From Xanthostigma xanthostigma (lineage: Eukaryota > Arthropoda > Insecta > Raphidioptera > Raphidiidae): a DNA stretch of 64,000 nt. The notes under the pieces are model-generated. The model searched no databases. It saw only the letters and a program-made list of their open reading frames with translations, and had not been told where the DNA came from. This document shows positions 1 through 10,584 of the stretch, one piece after another (the stretch's first letter is position 1; each line of letters opens with the position of its first letter). The position numbers and the translations under genes are program-made. The stretch covers positions 2,480,001 to 2,544,000 of the forward strand of contig OY754464.1 of the NCBI GenBank assembly GCA_963575645.1, read 5' to 3'.

Positions 1-727
1 CGTAACACGTGCCGTGAACAGCGTCGAGTGTCACGGCGTTTGCACGTTTTGATTCCCATCCAAACGCACAGGTAGATGTTTCGCGTCATAACTTGCACAA
101 CGACATAGATTTTTGTCCATAAAATATACACAATAAAAAAAGTGAAAGAGATCATAATAACAAAGGCATTAGGTACTTTTGTTTTATCTGTTTGCATGAA
201 AATGCATCGCCGCGATTTCAAAGCAATGTAAGATGTCTGTTTTAGAAATAAATGTGAATAATAAAGTAGGAAGATTATTTTATTTTCAGACATTTTATAA
301 TAAATAATTTATTCCTAGTTTTTGTATGTTTTTATTTCATGTTGAAAGCATAGTTTCTTCTATTGTTGTACGAGAAACGATTTTTTAAATATACTGTAGC
401 AAGTATTGTTACATTATCTCTCTCTGTCTTTTGTAATATTGTCAAAATTAGTTTTCCTTAGCTACGCAGGGAAAATTATTGTTTTTATGAATTAGGAATA
501 AGAGATATTTGAATGTTATTAGAAAGTTTATAAATAAAAATATATTTAAGATTTTCGTCACTTAAGTTTAAATTTCTTGAATACCGCTGAATTTTGTTAA
601 GAATATGAAATGATTTTTCAAAATTATTTGAATTACTAAACGAAAAGAGCTTTTCTAAATTACTCATTTGGTCAATATCAAATGTAAGAACTTTATTTAG
701 TGATTACAATACAAAAACATCAAAATT
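1..727. other. no recognisable feature
   Basis: AT-rich DNA without a credible gene. The 60-codon minus-strand frame at 485-667 is Asn, Ser and Lys rich and looks like chance. I saw no second copy of this stretch in the window. Confidence 0.5.
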
Positions 728-827
728 ACGAGTGGTTGGTTGAACGCCCTAATCTCAGGAACTATTGGTTCCAATTGAAAAAATGTTTTTTTGTTGGATA
801 GTCAATTTATAGAGGAAGGCTATAGGC
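728..827 (+). mobile_element. Helitron family 1, 5' part, interrupted
   Basis: This matches the 5' region of the copies at 12845-13197 and 31296-31490: a G/T-rich stretch, then GGTTGAACGC, CTAATCTCAGGAACTA and TTGTTGGATAG. It stops at GGCTATA, where element T1 (828-1345) begins. The matching Helitron 3' end resumes at about 1346. Non-autonomous; no Rep/helicase coding. Confidence 0.65.
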
Positions 828-1345
828 TATACAGTATGTAAACGCGTAAGGTGCAAATAGGGAAATTAGCATTGGGAAAAAATACTTGGATCAGAGTTTG
901 CCATGACTGCATTAATTGTTATTTCTATTGAATTATCGTGGTAATCTTGAGGATTTCTATTTTATTTTGATTTCATTTTATTTTACTTGGCTTTTTTAAT
1001 AATGAAAAGCTCTTATAAATCATTATTTTAATTTTTTTGTACAAAAATAAAACAGAAAAACAACGCGTTGGTAAGTCAGTGACCCAATGTCTTTAGGTTC
1101 AGCACGAATAGGCGGAGATATTCGATCTCGTACCATATTTAAGTATTTTTGGGGAATTTAATGTCCCATTAATAAAAAAAGTCCTATTATGTTGTAATCA
1201 TTTGAATATTTTCTTCGGTAGTATACACATTCATTTTGCAAAAGAATATTATCTGTCAAATTGAAAAACAAGATTTCAAGGCTCACTCTGATCCAGTCAT
1301 TTTTTCCCAGTGTTAATTTCCCTATGTGCACCTTACGTTCTCTAT
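828..1345. mobile_element. TIR element T1, copy 1 (nested in Helitron)
   Basis: Closely related to the complete copy at 58451-59027. The left end reads TATACAGTATGTAAAC, then AAGGTGCAAATAGGG. The right end carries the inverted form CCCTATGTGCACCTTA near 1320-1335, but lacks the outermost bases seen in the other copy. There is no coding capacity. Insertion at a TA and ends starting TACAGTATG suggest a Tc1/mariner-type MITE; that class is inference. Confidence 0.7.
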
Positions 1346-1396
1346 GTGCACCTATTCGTTCTTTTCCACCCAGGTGAAACCGGGCGGGATCGCTAG
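1346..1396 (+). mobile_element. Helitron family 1, 3' end
   Basis: Carries the family 3' signature: AGGTGAAACCGGGCGGG, then ATCGCTAG followed by T, ending in CTAG at 1393-1396. It matches the end of the copy at 13197. About 200 bp of Helitron middle is missing between T1 and this piece, so the T1 insertion was accompanied or followed by a deletion. Confidence 0.7.
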
Positions 1397-2670
1397 TTAT
1401 AGATATTTAAGCTTCAACAGGAATAGTGACACGTTGACAAAAAATAACCTATATAAAAGCTTTGTCTACTTGGTCCATAAGAAATGCAAAAGAAACTATG
1501 TAGCTAGGAAACTACACCACCTGTGTCAAGTTTTGCATTTCCATTTGTGTAGACATGTGGGAAAAAGTTCTTTACTGGTGCAATTTTTGTACCGTGCCGG
1601 AATACAAATATTGCACGAGATTCCTGAATATTGTCATCGTTCGGTTTCATAAAAATACTTTGTTTAGAAAAAAAAACAAATATAATCTTTACAGAAAATA
1701 AGAATCTTGCAATTTAAAAATAAAAATGGAAATTTATTGCTACAGTTTCGTAATTTTAAAAGTATAGTTTGTATTGAAAAAAAATCGCAGGTATGTGAAC
1801 AAAAATTATTTTAGATTTATTTATTGTAGGACGTTTCTTAATATCTTTTTCTCATTGTTATCACTATGGACACGATATCTAATATAAATAACTTGTAGTT
1901 TTTTGTATATAACAGCCCAACAGCCGAACAGCCGACAACCCAACTCGTTATAAAAGTTTTTGAAAATTGTTTATTTTGATTATTATAAATTTTTAAAGTT
2001 AATAAAAAATGAGACAAAATAATGGCAACTCTGGTATTAACATTTGAAAGGATTAAATATTTAATTCTCACGAGAAAGGTAAAAATAGAGCTACGCTCGT
2101 GTAGAAACCGACACCGGTCAGGAATTCAATTTGGCTGCATGAAGTTTTCGATAAACTATATTGATAAGATCGCTATACATTATACGTCAAGTATTGATAT
2201 ATTGGATGCAGGCAAACATTTTCAAGTAGCCAATGCGGACTTCGCTCTATAAAAACTTTAGTATACGATGCAACTCTCCAGAAAATGTGTTCTTTTTGCA
2301 AGAGTTAAAAAGCGAAATGTTAAAACAACAAATACAAAAAGTTCAAGGACAGCGATAAATTCTGTACCGGCAGTTCCCAATATTTTCTGTTGGCGATTCA
2401 ACATGTTTTCACAAATTGCGTTCGAAATCTGTGACGTTTTTTGATAGTAAAAAAATAGGTGCGTCAGTTTGTGGAAACCCGACGAAAACCATGCTCATAA
2501 TTTACGTGTACACAAAAGAACAACAAAATTATTACATTTTAAATTTTCATATTTATTAGTAAAAAATATAAAAATATCTGAATTATCAAATCATTTTTTT
2601 TTATTTATTACAAAGAAATATACAAAAATTGCTATTAGTATCTAAAAGAAAAGTGTGAAAAATAAATTTA
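1397..2670. other. no recognisable feature
   Basis: Unassigned AT-rich DNA. The open frames here (1326-1652 plus, 1838-2071 minus, 2022-2252 plus) overlap one another, begin inside a repeat or lack any family signature, so I do not call genes. Confidence 0.45.
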
Positions 2671-2985
2671 AGCACAATTCTAGTAACTAAATATCGCCAT
2701 GTAGCTAAAATTCACTCTGTAACTAAATTTTGCCCTATCATCTACTAAATGTTGCCCTGTCAACTAACGAAATTCTAGTAACTAAATACCGCCCTGTAAT
2801 AAAAGTTTGCCCTGCCATGTACCTATTAAATTTTGTCCTGTCGAGTTACAAAATTCAAGTAACTAAATATCGCCTTGTAACAAAATTTTGCCTTCTCATC
2901 TAGTTGTCGTCTTTAACAAAAGCCAAAGCAAGCGTCACGCGCTGTCATCTAACGAAATACTAGTAACTAAATTGTTGCCTTCAAC
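2671..2985. repeat. imperfect tandem repeat, 80-105 bp unit
   Basis: The phrase AGTAACTAAATATCGCC and close variants recur from about 2677, 2772, 2853 and 2956. In between, CTAAATTTTGCCCT-like half units recur. Spacings of 95, 81 and 103 bp mean the unit itself has insertions and deletions. It is followed at once by MITE M1. Confidence 0.7.
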
Positions 2986-3083
2986 TAAACGTAACGTCGT
3001 CCCATAAAAGTGTCGCGCCAATTACACGGTTTTACTCCCAACGAACGCGCCATCAGATGTTTGACTTCAAAGAACACAGGGTC

Positions 3084-3578
3084 TAATACGCGCCACGGAT
3101 CTAAAAGGTTCGGAAGTTAGTCACAAACAGCGTCGAAAAGGCACATTTTAGAGCCGTTGTGACTCCCACCACCTCCCAGCTACCTGAACGGAACGTGCGC
3201 TCGTCGGTGATTGGCCGTGATCGCTCATTGCCTTTGTCACTTGTCGCTTTCCTGCTTTAAAGTACAGTCGAGTAAAAGGTTCGGAAGTTAGTCACAAACA
3301 GCGTTGCAAAAGCACATTTTAGAGCCGTTGTGACTCCCACCACCTCCCAGCTACCTGCACGGAACGTGCGCTCGTCGGTGATTGGCCGTGATGGCTCGTT
3401 GCTTTTGTCACTTTTCGCTTTCCTGTTTTAAAGTACAGTCGAGTACGCTATTGTCAAGTTGTTATTGTTATTTTAGTTTTGTTGAGTTGCGAGTTTGTAG
3501 TTTTTCAACAGACTGTACAAGCACAAGCCCGCATTCGCATCTAACTTCCGAACCTTTTAGAGTCGTGGCGAGTATTAT
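3084..3578. mobile_element. MITE family M1, copy A, with internal duplication
   Basis: The ends are inverted copies of each other: TAATACGCGCCACGGATC on the left, and GTGGCGAGTATTA on the right after AACTTCCGAACC. The stretch from AAAAGGTTCGG at 3103 repeats at 3274, a direct duplication of 171 bp. Copy B at 34941-35263 has a single unit. The plus-strand frame from 3382 to 3849 is a translation through this element, not a gene. Confidence 0.8.
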
Positions 3579-4345
3579 ACCCGAAAACATTTTCTTTTGC
3601 TATGTAAGTTTCTCAGTTCAGACAAAACGGACAGTGAAAAAAAACACGTCATTAACTTGTCAAATTGCCGTGTTGCGTTGGAATCGACCCGAACCATATA
3701 TCGATGTGTTCGTCTGCGGTCAAAAATGTGCTTTCATTAAATGCATGCGCACATTATACAAACTGTTTCTTTTATGGCGGCCATTTGTAAACTCGCAATT
3801 CACGTTTTATTCAAAAGACGCTCGCCGCAACAGTACATTTCTCAGATAGTTTAAAAAAAAATCCGAAGCACTTTCAGGATGGTTCAATTTAGGTATTCGC
3901 ATCGGACAGATCAAAACTTTTCGACGTGAACAACTCTGAATCGAATGAGCACAAGCGCAGAACTGCAGAGAACAGATATCGCTTTTCAATATTTTACCAG
4001 AAAATATACCTTTTTAAAAAACAAAATCGACGTGACCGAGCATTTTCAAAATGCATTCATAGTGCAAGACTTTATGTGCTACTGTATATGCCCACTTGTT
4101 CATACATCTGATAAAGTATGTACTTTATTTTTATCTACATAGTAAAAATACTCTTTTATAAAAAAAACATGGAGTAGGTACACTCGAAAATATTAAATAA
4201 ACAAAAACGAAAAATACAAACTACACGAATTGTAAATATTTCTAAAAATGTGTCTGCGATGAATTAAATACAGTAAACTTCAGATCATAACACACTGACG
4301 GAACCGAGAGGTCGTCGGATAAAGGAAATTGAAGTCCAACATAAT
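3579..4345. other. no recognisable feature
   Basis: No second copy seen in the window and no credible coding. The short frames at 3807-4142 lie in overlapping phases on both strands and show no domain signature. Confidence 0.45.
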
Positions 4346-4501
4346 GTAACAAAGACCCCGCAGCAGGCGACGACAAAGAATTTCGTAGACAACAATCGGC
4401 TCGCCATTCTAACAACAACAAGACGGTTGTTGTCCTACAATAATCTGTGTCATTGTTGTCTCACGAAATTCTTTGTCGACGCCTACTGGGGCTCTGTAAC
4501 A
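4346..4501. mobile_element. foldback MITE family M2, complete copy
   Basis: Palindromic element of 156 bp. The left end TGTAACAAAGACCCC faces the right end GGGGCTCTGTAACA. Subterminal GACAAAGAATTTCG on the left is inverted as CGAAATTCTTTGTCGAC on the right. Half copies lie at 37481-37570 and 56040-56212. Confidence 0.75.
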
Positions 4502-4723
4502 ATAAGTTTGTTTTTTTAATGGAATCGCCTTTGTCCGGCTTTCTTCAAATTTTATTAGCCTACTACCGTATTAGTAGCAATTGTTTTAATAAGAAAAAAC
4601 GATCAACAATAAAGCGAAGCTTCCATGTTGGCTGCGTGGATGAAAATGACGTCACTGGGGGCTGCGTTGCTGAATTTCAAAATTAAAACCTGAACTATTT
4701 TTTCGTTAATGATTATCTGCCGA

Positions 4724-4960
4724 CTCTTAGCAGGAACCAATCACAAAACAGTATCTTGTCAATAAACAAATGAGGCGTCATAGTTCAGAGCTTTTGTTGA
4801 CATTCGAGCTGCAGCACCAAACCCATCTATAAAATCAGCTTCAAAACAAGCATCGCGTGAAGCCAACACGCCATACATCCAGCACCACAGCACTTTTGGA
4901 AGTCAAGCATCGTATCTAGCGGCAAAACCTGCCCCGTATGCCGCGGCGTTCAGTTGATCG
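4724..4960 (+). mobile_element. diverged partial copy of family M3
   Basis: AGCAGGAACCAATCAC, CAGTATCTTGTCA and the right-hand stretch GTATCTAGCGGCAAAACC match the element at 43331-43773 in order. The copy is more decayed, and I cannot see its left terminus. Confidence 0.6.
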
Positions 4961-5310
4961 AGAAGTGGTGCCTTTACCCCATACACGTGTATGTTTCCAC
5001 AGTTTGATGTGACGGCACAGCGATTCTATTTTCCGACACAACGTTCTGTCACATAGCATTGGTAAGGTTTTATAACAGTACTACCTATAGATATATTATT
5101 ACGTAAATGTATAACACAGAGAACTATGTGAGGGTGATACACTTTGCTATTCACTGGGCCCGAAAATCAATCGTATCTTATTTCACATTCGTGTAGTATT
5201 CTTTGTATATGTTACGGTCTATACCCGAATTCGGTCAATGACCGAAATAAATGCGCAAAACTAGTTTTGACCAACGAATATTGCCCAAACCCGAAATCCT
5301 AAATTCAAAC
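4961..5310. other. no clear feature; one outlying motif copy
   Basis: Mostly unassigned. At about 5252-5271 there is an extra copy of GCGCAAAACTAGTTTTG, the motif that fills the arms of the next element, so that element or a relative may once have reached further left. Confidence 0.4.
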
Positions 5311-5867
5311 GGGTATTGAGTGTTATAAAATGAGCAAAACTAGTTTTGCGCTTTTTCAATTAGACAAAACTAGTTCTCTCCATTTCTGAACGGACAATAC
5401 TAATATGGTATCGGAATCTTCTTTGCTTTTTTTAATTAACTTTTCCACATCAACGATACTTATTATATCAAAGTGATTTATTCTTCGGTATTGTTTAGCA
5501 GACAGAGGTTTTAATTCAGCTTTCAACAAATTTGCTTTCTTAACCTCACTAAGTGTAGTAAGGTATGTTTCGTCATAAACTTATGTTTCAGAAGCCTCCA
5601 ATAGCCGAACTATAGTTTAGACTCGAATTCACCTTGCATTTTTACTTAATTATTACATTGAATATCCCACCATTATATTAATTATAACATTCAGGAGAAC
5701 TATTCAATAGGTAAACAAGAACATAACCCTACTTTTATTCGGGTTCGGACGTTGATTGAATGAAACAAGCAGAACTAGTATTGTCCGTTCAGAAATAGAC
5801 AGAACTAGTTTTGTCCAACTGAAAATGCGCAAAACTAGTATTGCTCATTTTATAACACTCAATACCC
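5311..5867. mobile_element. TIR element with repeated CAAAACTAGTTTTG motif
   Basis: The ends GGGTATTGAGTGTTATAA (left) and TTATAACACTCAATACCC (right) are perfect inverted copies, and the similarity runs about 100 bp inward. Each arm holds several copies of the self-complementary core ACTAGTTTTG in GCGC, GACA and GACAGA contexts, separated by CATTTCTGAACGGACAATA. The roughly 350-bp centre is AT-rich and non-coding. Class unknown. Confidence 0.75.
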
Positions 5868-5984
5868 ACATCGTCACATCGTCAAACTCGTTCATTTGAT
5901 ACACATGACAAGATATAGTAACCCGCCATCTTGGGGGCCCGCCATATTGTATCCATGGATTGTCAGCCATATATTTAATTCATT
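5868..5984. other. short spacer
   Basis: Contains CGCCATCTTGGGGGCCC and CGCCATATTG, phrases common in repeats of this window, but no element ends. Confidence 0.35.
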
Positions 5985-6509
5985 CTTTCTCCCGATCTTT
6001 GCTAGCAATATAGAGGGTATTAAATATATGGTCACAGCGTTAGAGCTCCGCCATCTTTCAATCTATTCGGATGAAATTTTACAGACAGTCTTGAGATAAT
6101 AAAATGCCTTTCGATGCTCTCTTTTTAGGGTTCCGTATAGCCAAATGAAAAAAAAAAACGAAATCGTTATAAATTCGTCACGTCTGTATATTTGATAATT
6201 TCTATATTGCTAGTGACCGTAAGTGGAAACGTGGCCCATGAAGTGAGACAGCAAATGACTGTTTTCTATCTCTTTCTCTTTACTTGATTTATTGTGCGCA
6301 AGTGTCGCGTCTGTAGTGGGGCCATTAGTAAGTGGAATAGAGCAAGGCATCTCCTTTTTATAGCAAACTGACGCGCATCCATTCACGGACATGCGCATGA
6401 GACTCAGAGTATAAATAAGTGAGACAGACGTATGTCTGCACCGCAGTGTTTAAGTCTTTCTCCCGATCTTTGCTAGCAATATAGAGGGTATTAAATATAA
6501 GATTGTCAC
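5985..6509 (+). repeat. Family H repeat, copy with a repeated end block
   Basis: Starts and finishes with the same block: CTTTCTCCCGATCTTTGC and then AGAGGGTATTAAATATA, at about 5985 and again at about 6457. Between them lie AGGGTTCCGTA, GGAAACGTGGCCCATGAAG, GTGAGACAGC and ATTCACGGACATGCGCAT. The other copies are at 62452-62965 (plus) and 31041-31285 (minus). No coding. The block order differs from the 62-kb copy as if circularly permuted. Confidence 0.7.
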
Positions 6510-7362
6510 CGCGGACTCCATATTTCTTTCTTCGCCATTGAAGTTTGGAACTTGTGGACACTCTATGCATGTATACTGTGCCCAAGGAAAGAACCATTTG
6601 AGATGGAACGGGAATCAGACGGCATGTAACAAAGACAATTCACTGAAACCATATATAGAGGCTATGAACATTCTTTCGACAGGCCTACTTTCCCCGGTTA
6701 CTGTGTATCGGAACCAGTACACCAGATTTGTATTTGATAGCTTTCTGTTCACTTTGATTTATTTGCCTGTCTATACTAAAATACGTTCGGGAATAGACGC
6801 CATGACATGAACTGGATCAGTCCGGGAAATTGCACACTTCACTGCGTGTATACCCAGGACAGAAATTCTGATGTTGTGTAACTCTAAATCAACGCTGAGT
6901 ACTACTAAAATTGGACGATGCTACGCAAGGTTTGTAGATACACAGACTGGCTTGTTCCATAAATAACGTCAGATGGCGGACCGTTCGCATTTTTATCAAC
7001 TATCGCAATATTTAATTGACAGGCCCGCGGAATGAGGTAACATCTGTATATGCACTGATTTCTAATAATGGCGGCCATTTTGTGATAACAACAGTTGTAC
7101 ATTTTTGGTATATTAGACTAGGCGAATCAGGAAAAATGGGGCGGAAAATGTATGAACACATGGGATTTGGGGAAAAACAGTCCCTAAAAATCTCATCCTT
7201 CATCCAATATAATATAATACCATGTCTAATAGTCTAATTATTATTCTGTAGAAGATTTCTTTTATTAGTGTACTATAGGTATTTGTCTATTTTATTTTTT
7301 TTTAATTGTATGACGATGTTATGCCACGTAATGGTGGTATTTAAACAAATATATTCTATTCT
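6510..7362. other. no recognisable feature
   Basis: Slightly less AT-rich than its surroundings but without a credible gene. The frames at 6538-6810 plus and 7016-7237 plus are unsupported by any family signature and overlap frames on the other strand. Confidence 0.4.
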
Positions 7363-7593
7363 AAGATCCGGTATTAGAAATATATACCTTCATTTGTTTT
7401 GATGATAACAAAGATTATATGTTAGATAATAATATATACATTGATAAATCGCACACGGGTTAACTAGCTAAATCGCGTTCCGATGCTGTTAAATTCAATA
7501 AATTCTGATTAACTTTTTTGGATCAACTTCCCCGATTTGTTTGATCATAAAAATCGAGCCTAAAATGAGAGAATATGACACAAGGAATTGGAA

Positions 7594-8191
7594 TCATATA
7601 TATTAATACGCTAAGGTTAAAGATGTTTGCCTCCCTTTTTAGAAAAAACCTCAAAATTTCTCCACATAAATTATATATCATTTAACAGATAATTGCTTGC
7701 TCTACTGACATCGCGGACAACAAAATAATTTATTATTGCTTTTGTTTTTGTAAATTAATTAAAATACAGCAGCGCTGAACAACGTCTGCCATCTGACGGC
7801 TTTAATTTTGAAACAACGGCAACACTTCGATCTGTCATCTGACCTTCATATTGTAATACAACAGACACAATACTGCATACTGCCATCTGACGGCTTTAAT
7901 TTTGAAACAGCGAGTAACGCTGAACAACGTCACAGCAATGATGCATGATGCCATCTGACACCTTAGCTTAACGCTTTTGCTACTTGCGCCTCTATATGAC
8001 AATTTTAGTAAAATATTTCTTCGATCTGTCATCTGAGCTTCATATAGTAATACAACAAAAAGAAAAACGTTATAAGCAGTGTGCAAAATTAGAAACGAAT
8101 TGAATACCTGCAATCATATTTAAAAAATAATTTTGTAAAGTGATAATTATTATACTTATTTAGTGCGAATAATTCGCACAGGTCACACTAG
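7594..8191 (+). mobile_element. Helitron family 3, shorter copy
   Basis: Begins TCATATATATTAATACG after an A and ends in CTAG at 8188-8191 before a T, the known Helitron insertion pattern. About 10 bp before the end is a hairpin GTGCGAA, loop TAA, TTCGCAC (8163-8179), as Helitrons have. The longer copy is 36091-36896. The middle has repeated CCATCTGACGGCTTTAAT units. Non-autonomous; the minus frame at 7835-8113 is not a gene. Confidence 0.75.
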
Positions 8192-8442
8192 TACATCATA
8201 AATATAGATGATCTACATAAACATACCTTGTAAATAGTTATATTCTGTGTACTTTGAGTTTATTTGTTTTATTTTATTTGTGTAATATTCTTTCATTTTA
8301 GGCTCGATTTTTATGATTAACAAATCGGGGAAATTGATCCAAAAATGTCAATTAGAATTTATTTAATTTAACAGCATCGGTACGCGATTTAGCTAGGCAA
8401 CCCATGTGTGATTTATCAATGTAAATAATATTATCTAACATA

Positions 8443-9350
8443 ATAAAGGGTGTTTTTTTTGGAGGTTTGGTTTTGAAATTGGCAACACCGTTTCAAGTGA
8501 CAGTTAATTTGACAGTTGACAGATGATTTGTGGTCAGTATGTTTTGCCATTTCACCATGAATAGACTTACATCAGTACAACGCTTGCAAATTGTGCAAAT
8601 TTATTTTGAAAATTATGGTTCAGTTTGCCAAACTAACCGTGCGCTACGTCCATTTTACGGTCGACATAATCGTCCATCCGAGCAAGTTATTCGGAAAACC
8701 ATGGATCGTTTTCGAACTACGCATACTCTAGTTGATAATACGCATCCACAAAGACGCCATACAGTGCGCACAGAACATGCCATTGCTGCTGTGGTGCGTA
8801 GTGTTGAGGAGGACCCGAATGAGTCGATACGCCGTCGTGTACAGCAATTGGGACTGTGCCCATCCACGTTGTGGAAGATTTTGCGAAAAGATCTTGGCTT
8901 ACAAGCTTACAAGATCCAGCTTGTGCAAGAGTTTAAGCCGCGTGACCATTATGCGCGCCGTCGTTCGGTGAATGGGCCGAAAACAATATTCAGCTTGATC
9001 CTCTTTTTCAACGCAAAATTTTGATCTCACACCTATGGATTACTTTCTTTGGGGATACGTGAAGTCACTAGTCTACGCCGATAAACCACAGACGTTGGAT
9101 CACTTGGAAGTCAACATTCGCCGCGCTATTGGCGATATACGGCCCCAGATGCTCGATAAAGTGATCGAAAATTGGACTTCCCGATTGCGCTTCATTCAAG
9201 CCAGCCGTGGCGCCCATATGCCCGAAATCATATTTAAACATAAATGGCATAAAATTATATTTTAAACAAAGCCAACAACGTGGCCAGCAACCTTATTTTT
9301 ACGTGTTTTATTTCATTTTAAAGTTGTATACCTCTAAAAAAAACACCCAT
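8443..9350 (+). mobile_element. mariner-like DNA transposon, internally deleted
   Basis: The TIRs GGGTGTTTTTTTTGGAGG (left) and CCTCTAAAAAAAACACCC (right) differ by one base in 18. Comparing the two arms of the host element shows the uninserted site GATTATATGTT, so the duplicated target is TA, as expected for Tc1/mariner. The element is about 900 bp and carries one broken transposase gene. It is the youngest insertion of this three-layer nest. Confidence 0.88.
8557..9265 (+). pseudogene. mariner-like transposase, internally deleted
   Basis: The likely start is the ATG at 8557 (MNRLTSVQRLQI), as in relatives; frame extensions upstream are non-coding. Residues 1 to about 130 keep the N-terminal DNA-binding part: a first helix-turn-helix with YFENYGSVCQTNRALRPFYG, then RPSEQVIRKTMDRF, and a second domain with RRRVQQLGLCPSTLWKILRK. 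Near 8955-8964 the frame shifts to read FGEWAENNIQLDPLF. Around 9023 the sequence jumps straight to DLTPMDYFLWGYVKSL, which follows the last catalytic acid in this family. The segment carrying the first two catalytic aspartates is therefore gone. The C-terminus runs to a TAA at 9263-9265. It cannot encode an active enzyme. Known family role: cut-and-paste transposition. Confidence 0.88.
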
Positions 9351-9414
9351 TATAATCTTTGTCATCATCAAATAACAAATGAGGGTATATATTTTTTATA
9401 CCGGATCTCGCACT

Positions 9415-9785
9415 ATAAGCAAATACACTTGTTTGTTGGTGGATTGTTATAAGTTTGTTACGAATATTCATAAAATTAAACAATATCGTAGCCGTACAGT
9501 CAAAACAGATTTCATATCAACAATTCGTTATTAATAACCGTTAATTTATTGCCGTAATATATTTGTATATTTGCAGGAGGCAGGATCTTTTAGCAGGATT
9601 AAAAATATCAAGCCATTAATTGTAGCGTTTGATATTATGACAGACGCATATTTTATGTGCATACATCGTGTTTCCAAAAATGAACAACAAATTAATCAGA
9701 CATCAAATAGATCGCAGTTTATAGACGCCCGAGAATTGAGGTCCCATTCCATCCCGCTAACAGGTAAACTGCCCATCAATATACA
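9415..9785. other. no recognisable feature
   Basis: AT-rich, unassigned. The 84-codon frame at 9571-9825 runs into the next repeat end and has no signature. Confidence 0.4.
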
Positions 9786-9970
9786 GGGTGTTAGAAAAGT
9801 CCCGGAACACCGAAAAATCTCGTAGAAGATGCATGGAATTAAAAAACGTGAAAACACGTAAAAAATATTTTTTTGAGAGCTATTTAATGAGATCACACAT
9901 GACCCTCCATCCACCACCCAGCGGGTGGGGCGGTGGGCAACTTTGTATTTTTAAATGGACACCCTAATTT
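9786..9970 (+). mobile_element. possible single end of a TIR element
   Basis: TATACAGGGTGTTAGAAAAG followed by TCCCGG is a typical outer end of mariner-type MITEs and resembles the ends at 46976 and 47664. I could not find the facing end downstream, so this may be a truncated copy. Confidence 0.4.
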
Positions 9971-10384
9971 TTATTGCAGATTCTGATTTAGTGTGACGTC
10001 AAAAAACACGTAAACATATTATATGGTTGCCGTAGAATTATTGCCTCTTTTTCAATACTTTATATTTTAAACAAAATTATTGACATATGACGTCACAGAT
10101 CTCCCTCAAAAATGGCGCGTTTAAATAATCAAAATAGCTTGCCCAAAAAGAATATTTATTTTTTAATTCAATAAGAATGTTTTGATGAATGATTTCATGT
10201 GTTTGATAACTTTTAATATGAAAATAAATTATTTAAAATATTTTCAAAAATTGTGCATATACCCTATTGTAAGGCGGCAGCATTATTACAATTTGCGGTA
10301 TTTTTGTGAACACACTGTATACACTGTCTCATATTCAGTATACGAGGAGATATTTGAGACTCGCAGCTTCACGTTGTTTTATAT
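9971..10384. other. no recognisable feature
   Basis: Contains two TGACGTCA-like stretches (TGACGTCAAAAAA near 9995 and ATGACGTCACAGA near 10087), but nothing gene-like around them. Confidence 0.35.
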
Positions 10385-10584
10385 CCCACCAAAAACATAA
10401 ATGTGAAAAAAGAGGACCAAGTTCGATACCCACAAAAAATGAACTGAGCTATGATTGGGTGTGAAGTTTACACTTGGCAATTTTTCACACACACGTCATT
10501 TACTTATAATACATCGTAGATTTTAATTCGTTTTTGCGGGCACCGAACTTGGCCCCCTTTTTTCACATTTATGTTTTTGCTGGG
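10385..10584. mobile_element. foldback MITE, 200 bp
   Basis: The left end CCCACCAAAAACATAAATG and the right end CATTTATGTTTTTGCTGGG are near-perfect inverted copies, continuing inward with GGACCAAGTTCG and CGAACTTGG. Flanks TTTTATAT and TTTTTATA may be a decayed 8-bp target duplication. No other copy seen here. Confidence 0.7.

Larger units (their letters stand above)
7363..9414. mobile_element. long-TIR element with two nested inserts
   Basis: The outer arms of about 210 bp run inward from AGATCCGGTAT at 7365 and from its complement ending CCGGATCT at 9413. They share ATATATACC, GATAAATCGCACACGGG-like, CGATGCTGTTAAATT and AATCGAGCCTAAAATGA. The left arm is intact to about 7580. The right arm runs 8290-8442 and 9351-9413 and is split by a mariner. 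A Helitron (7594-8191) sits between the arms. Apart from these inserts the element is a short foldback without coding. Class not determined. Confidence 0.75.

Noticed and set aside
3382-3849. 155-codon plus-strand frame as a gene
   Set aside because: It runs through MITE M1 and beyond its right end; the matching 75-codon frame in copy B shows it is a repeat translation.
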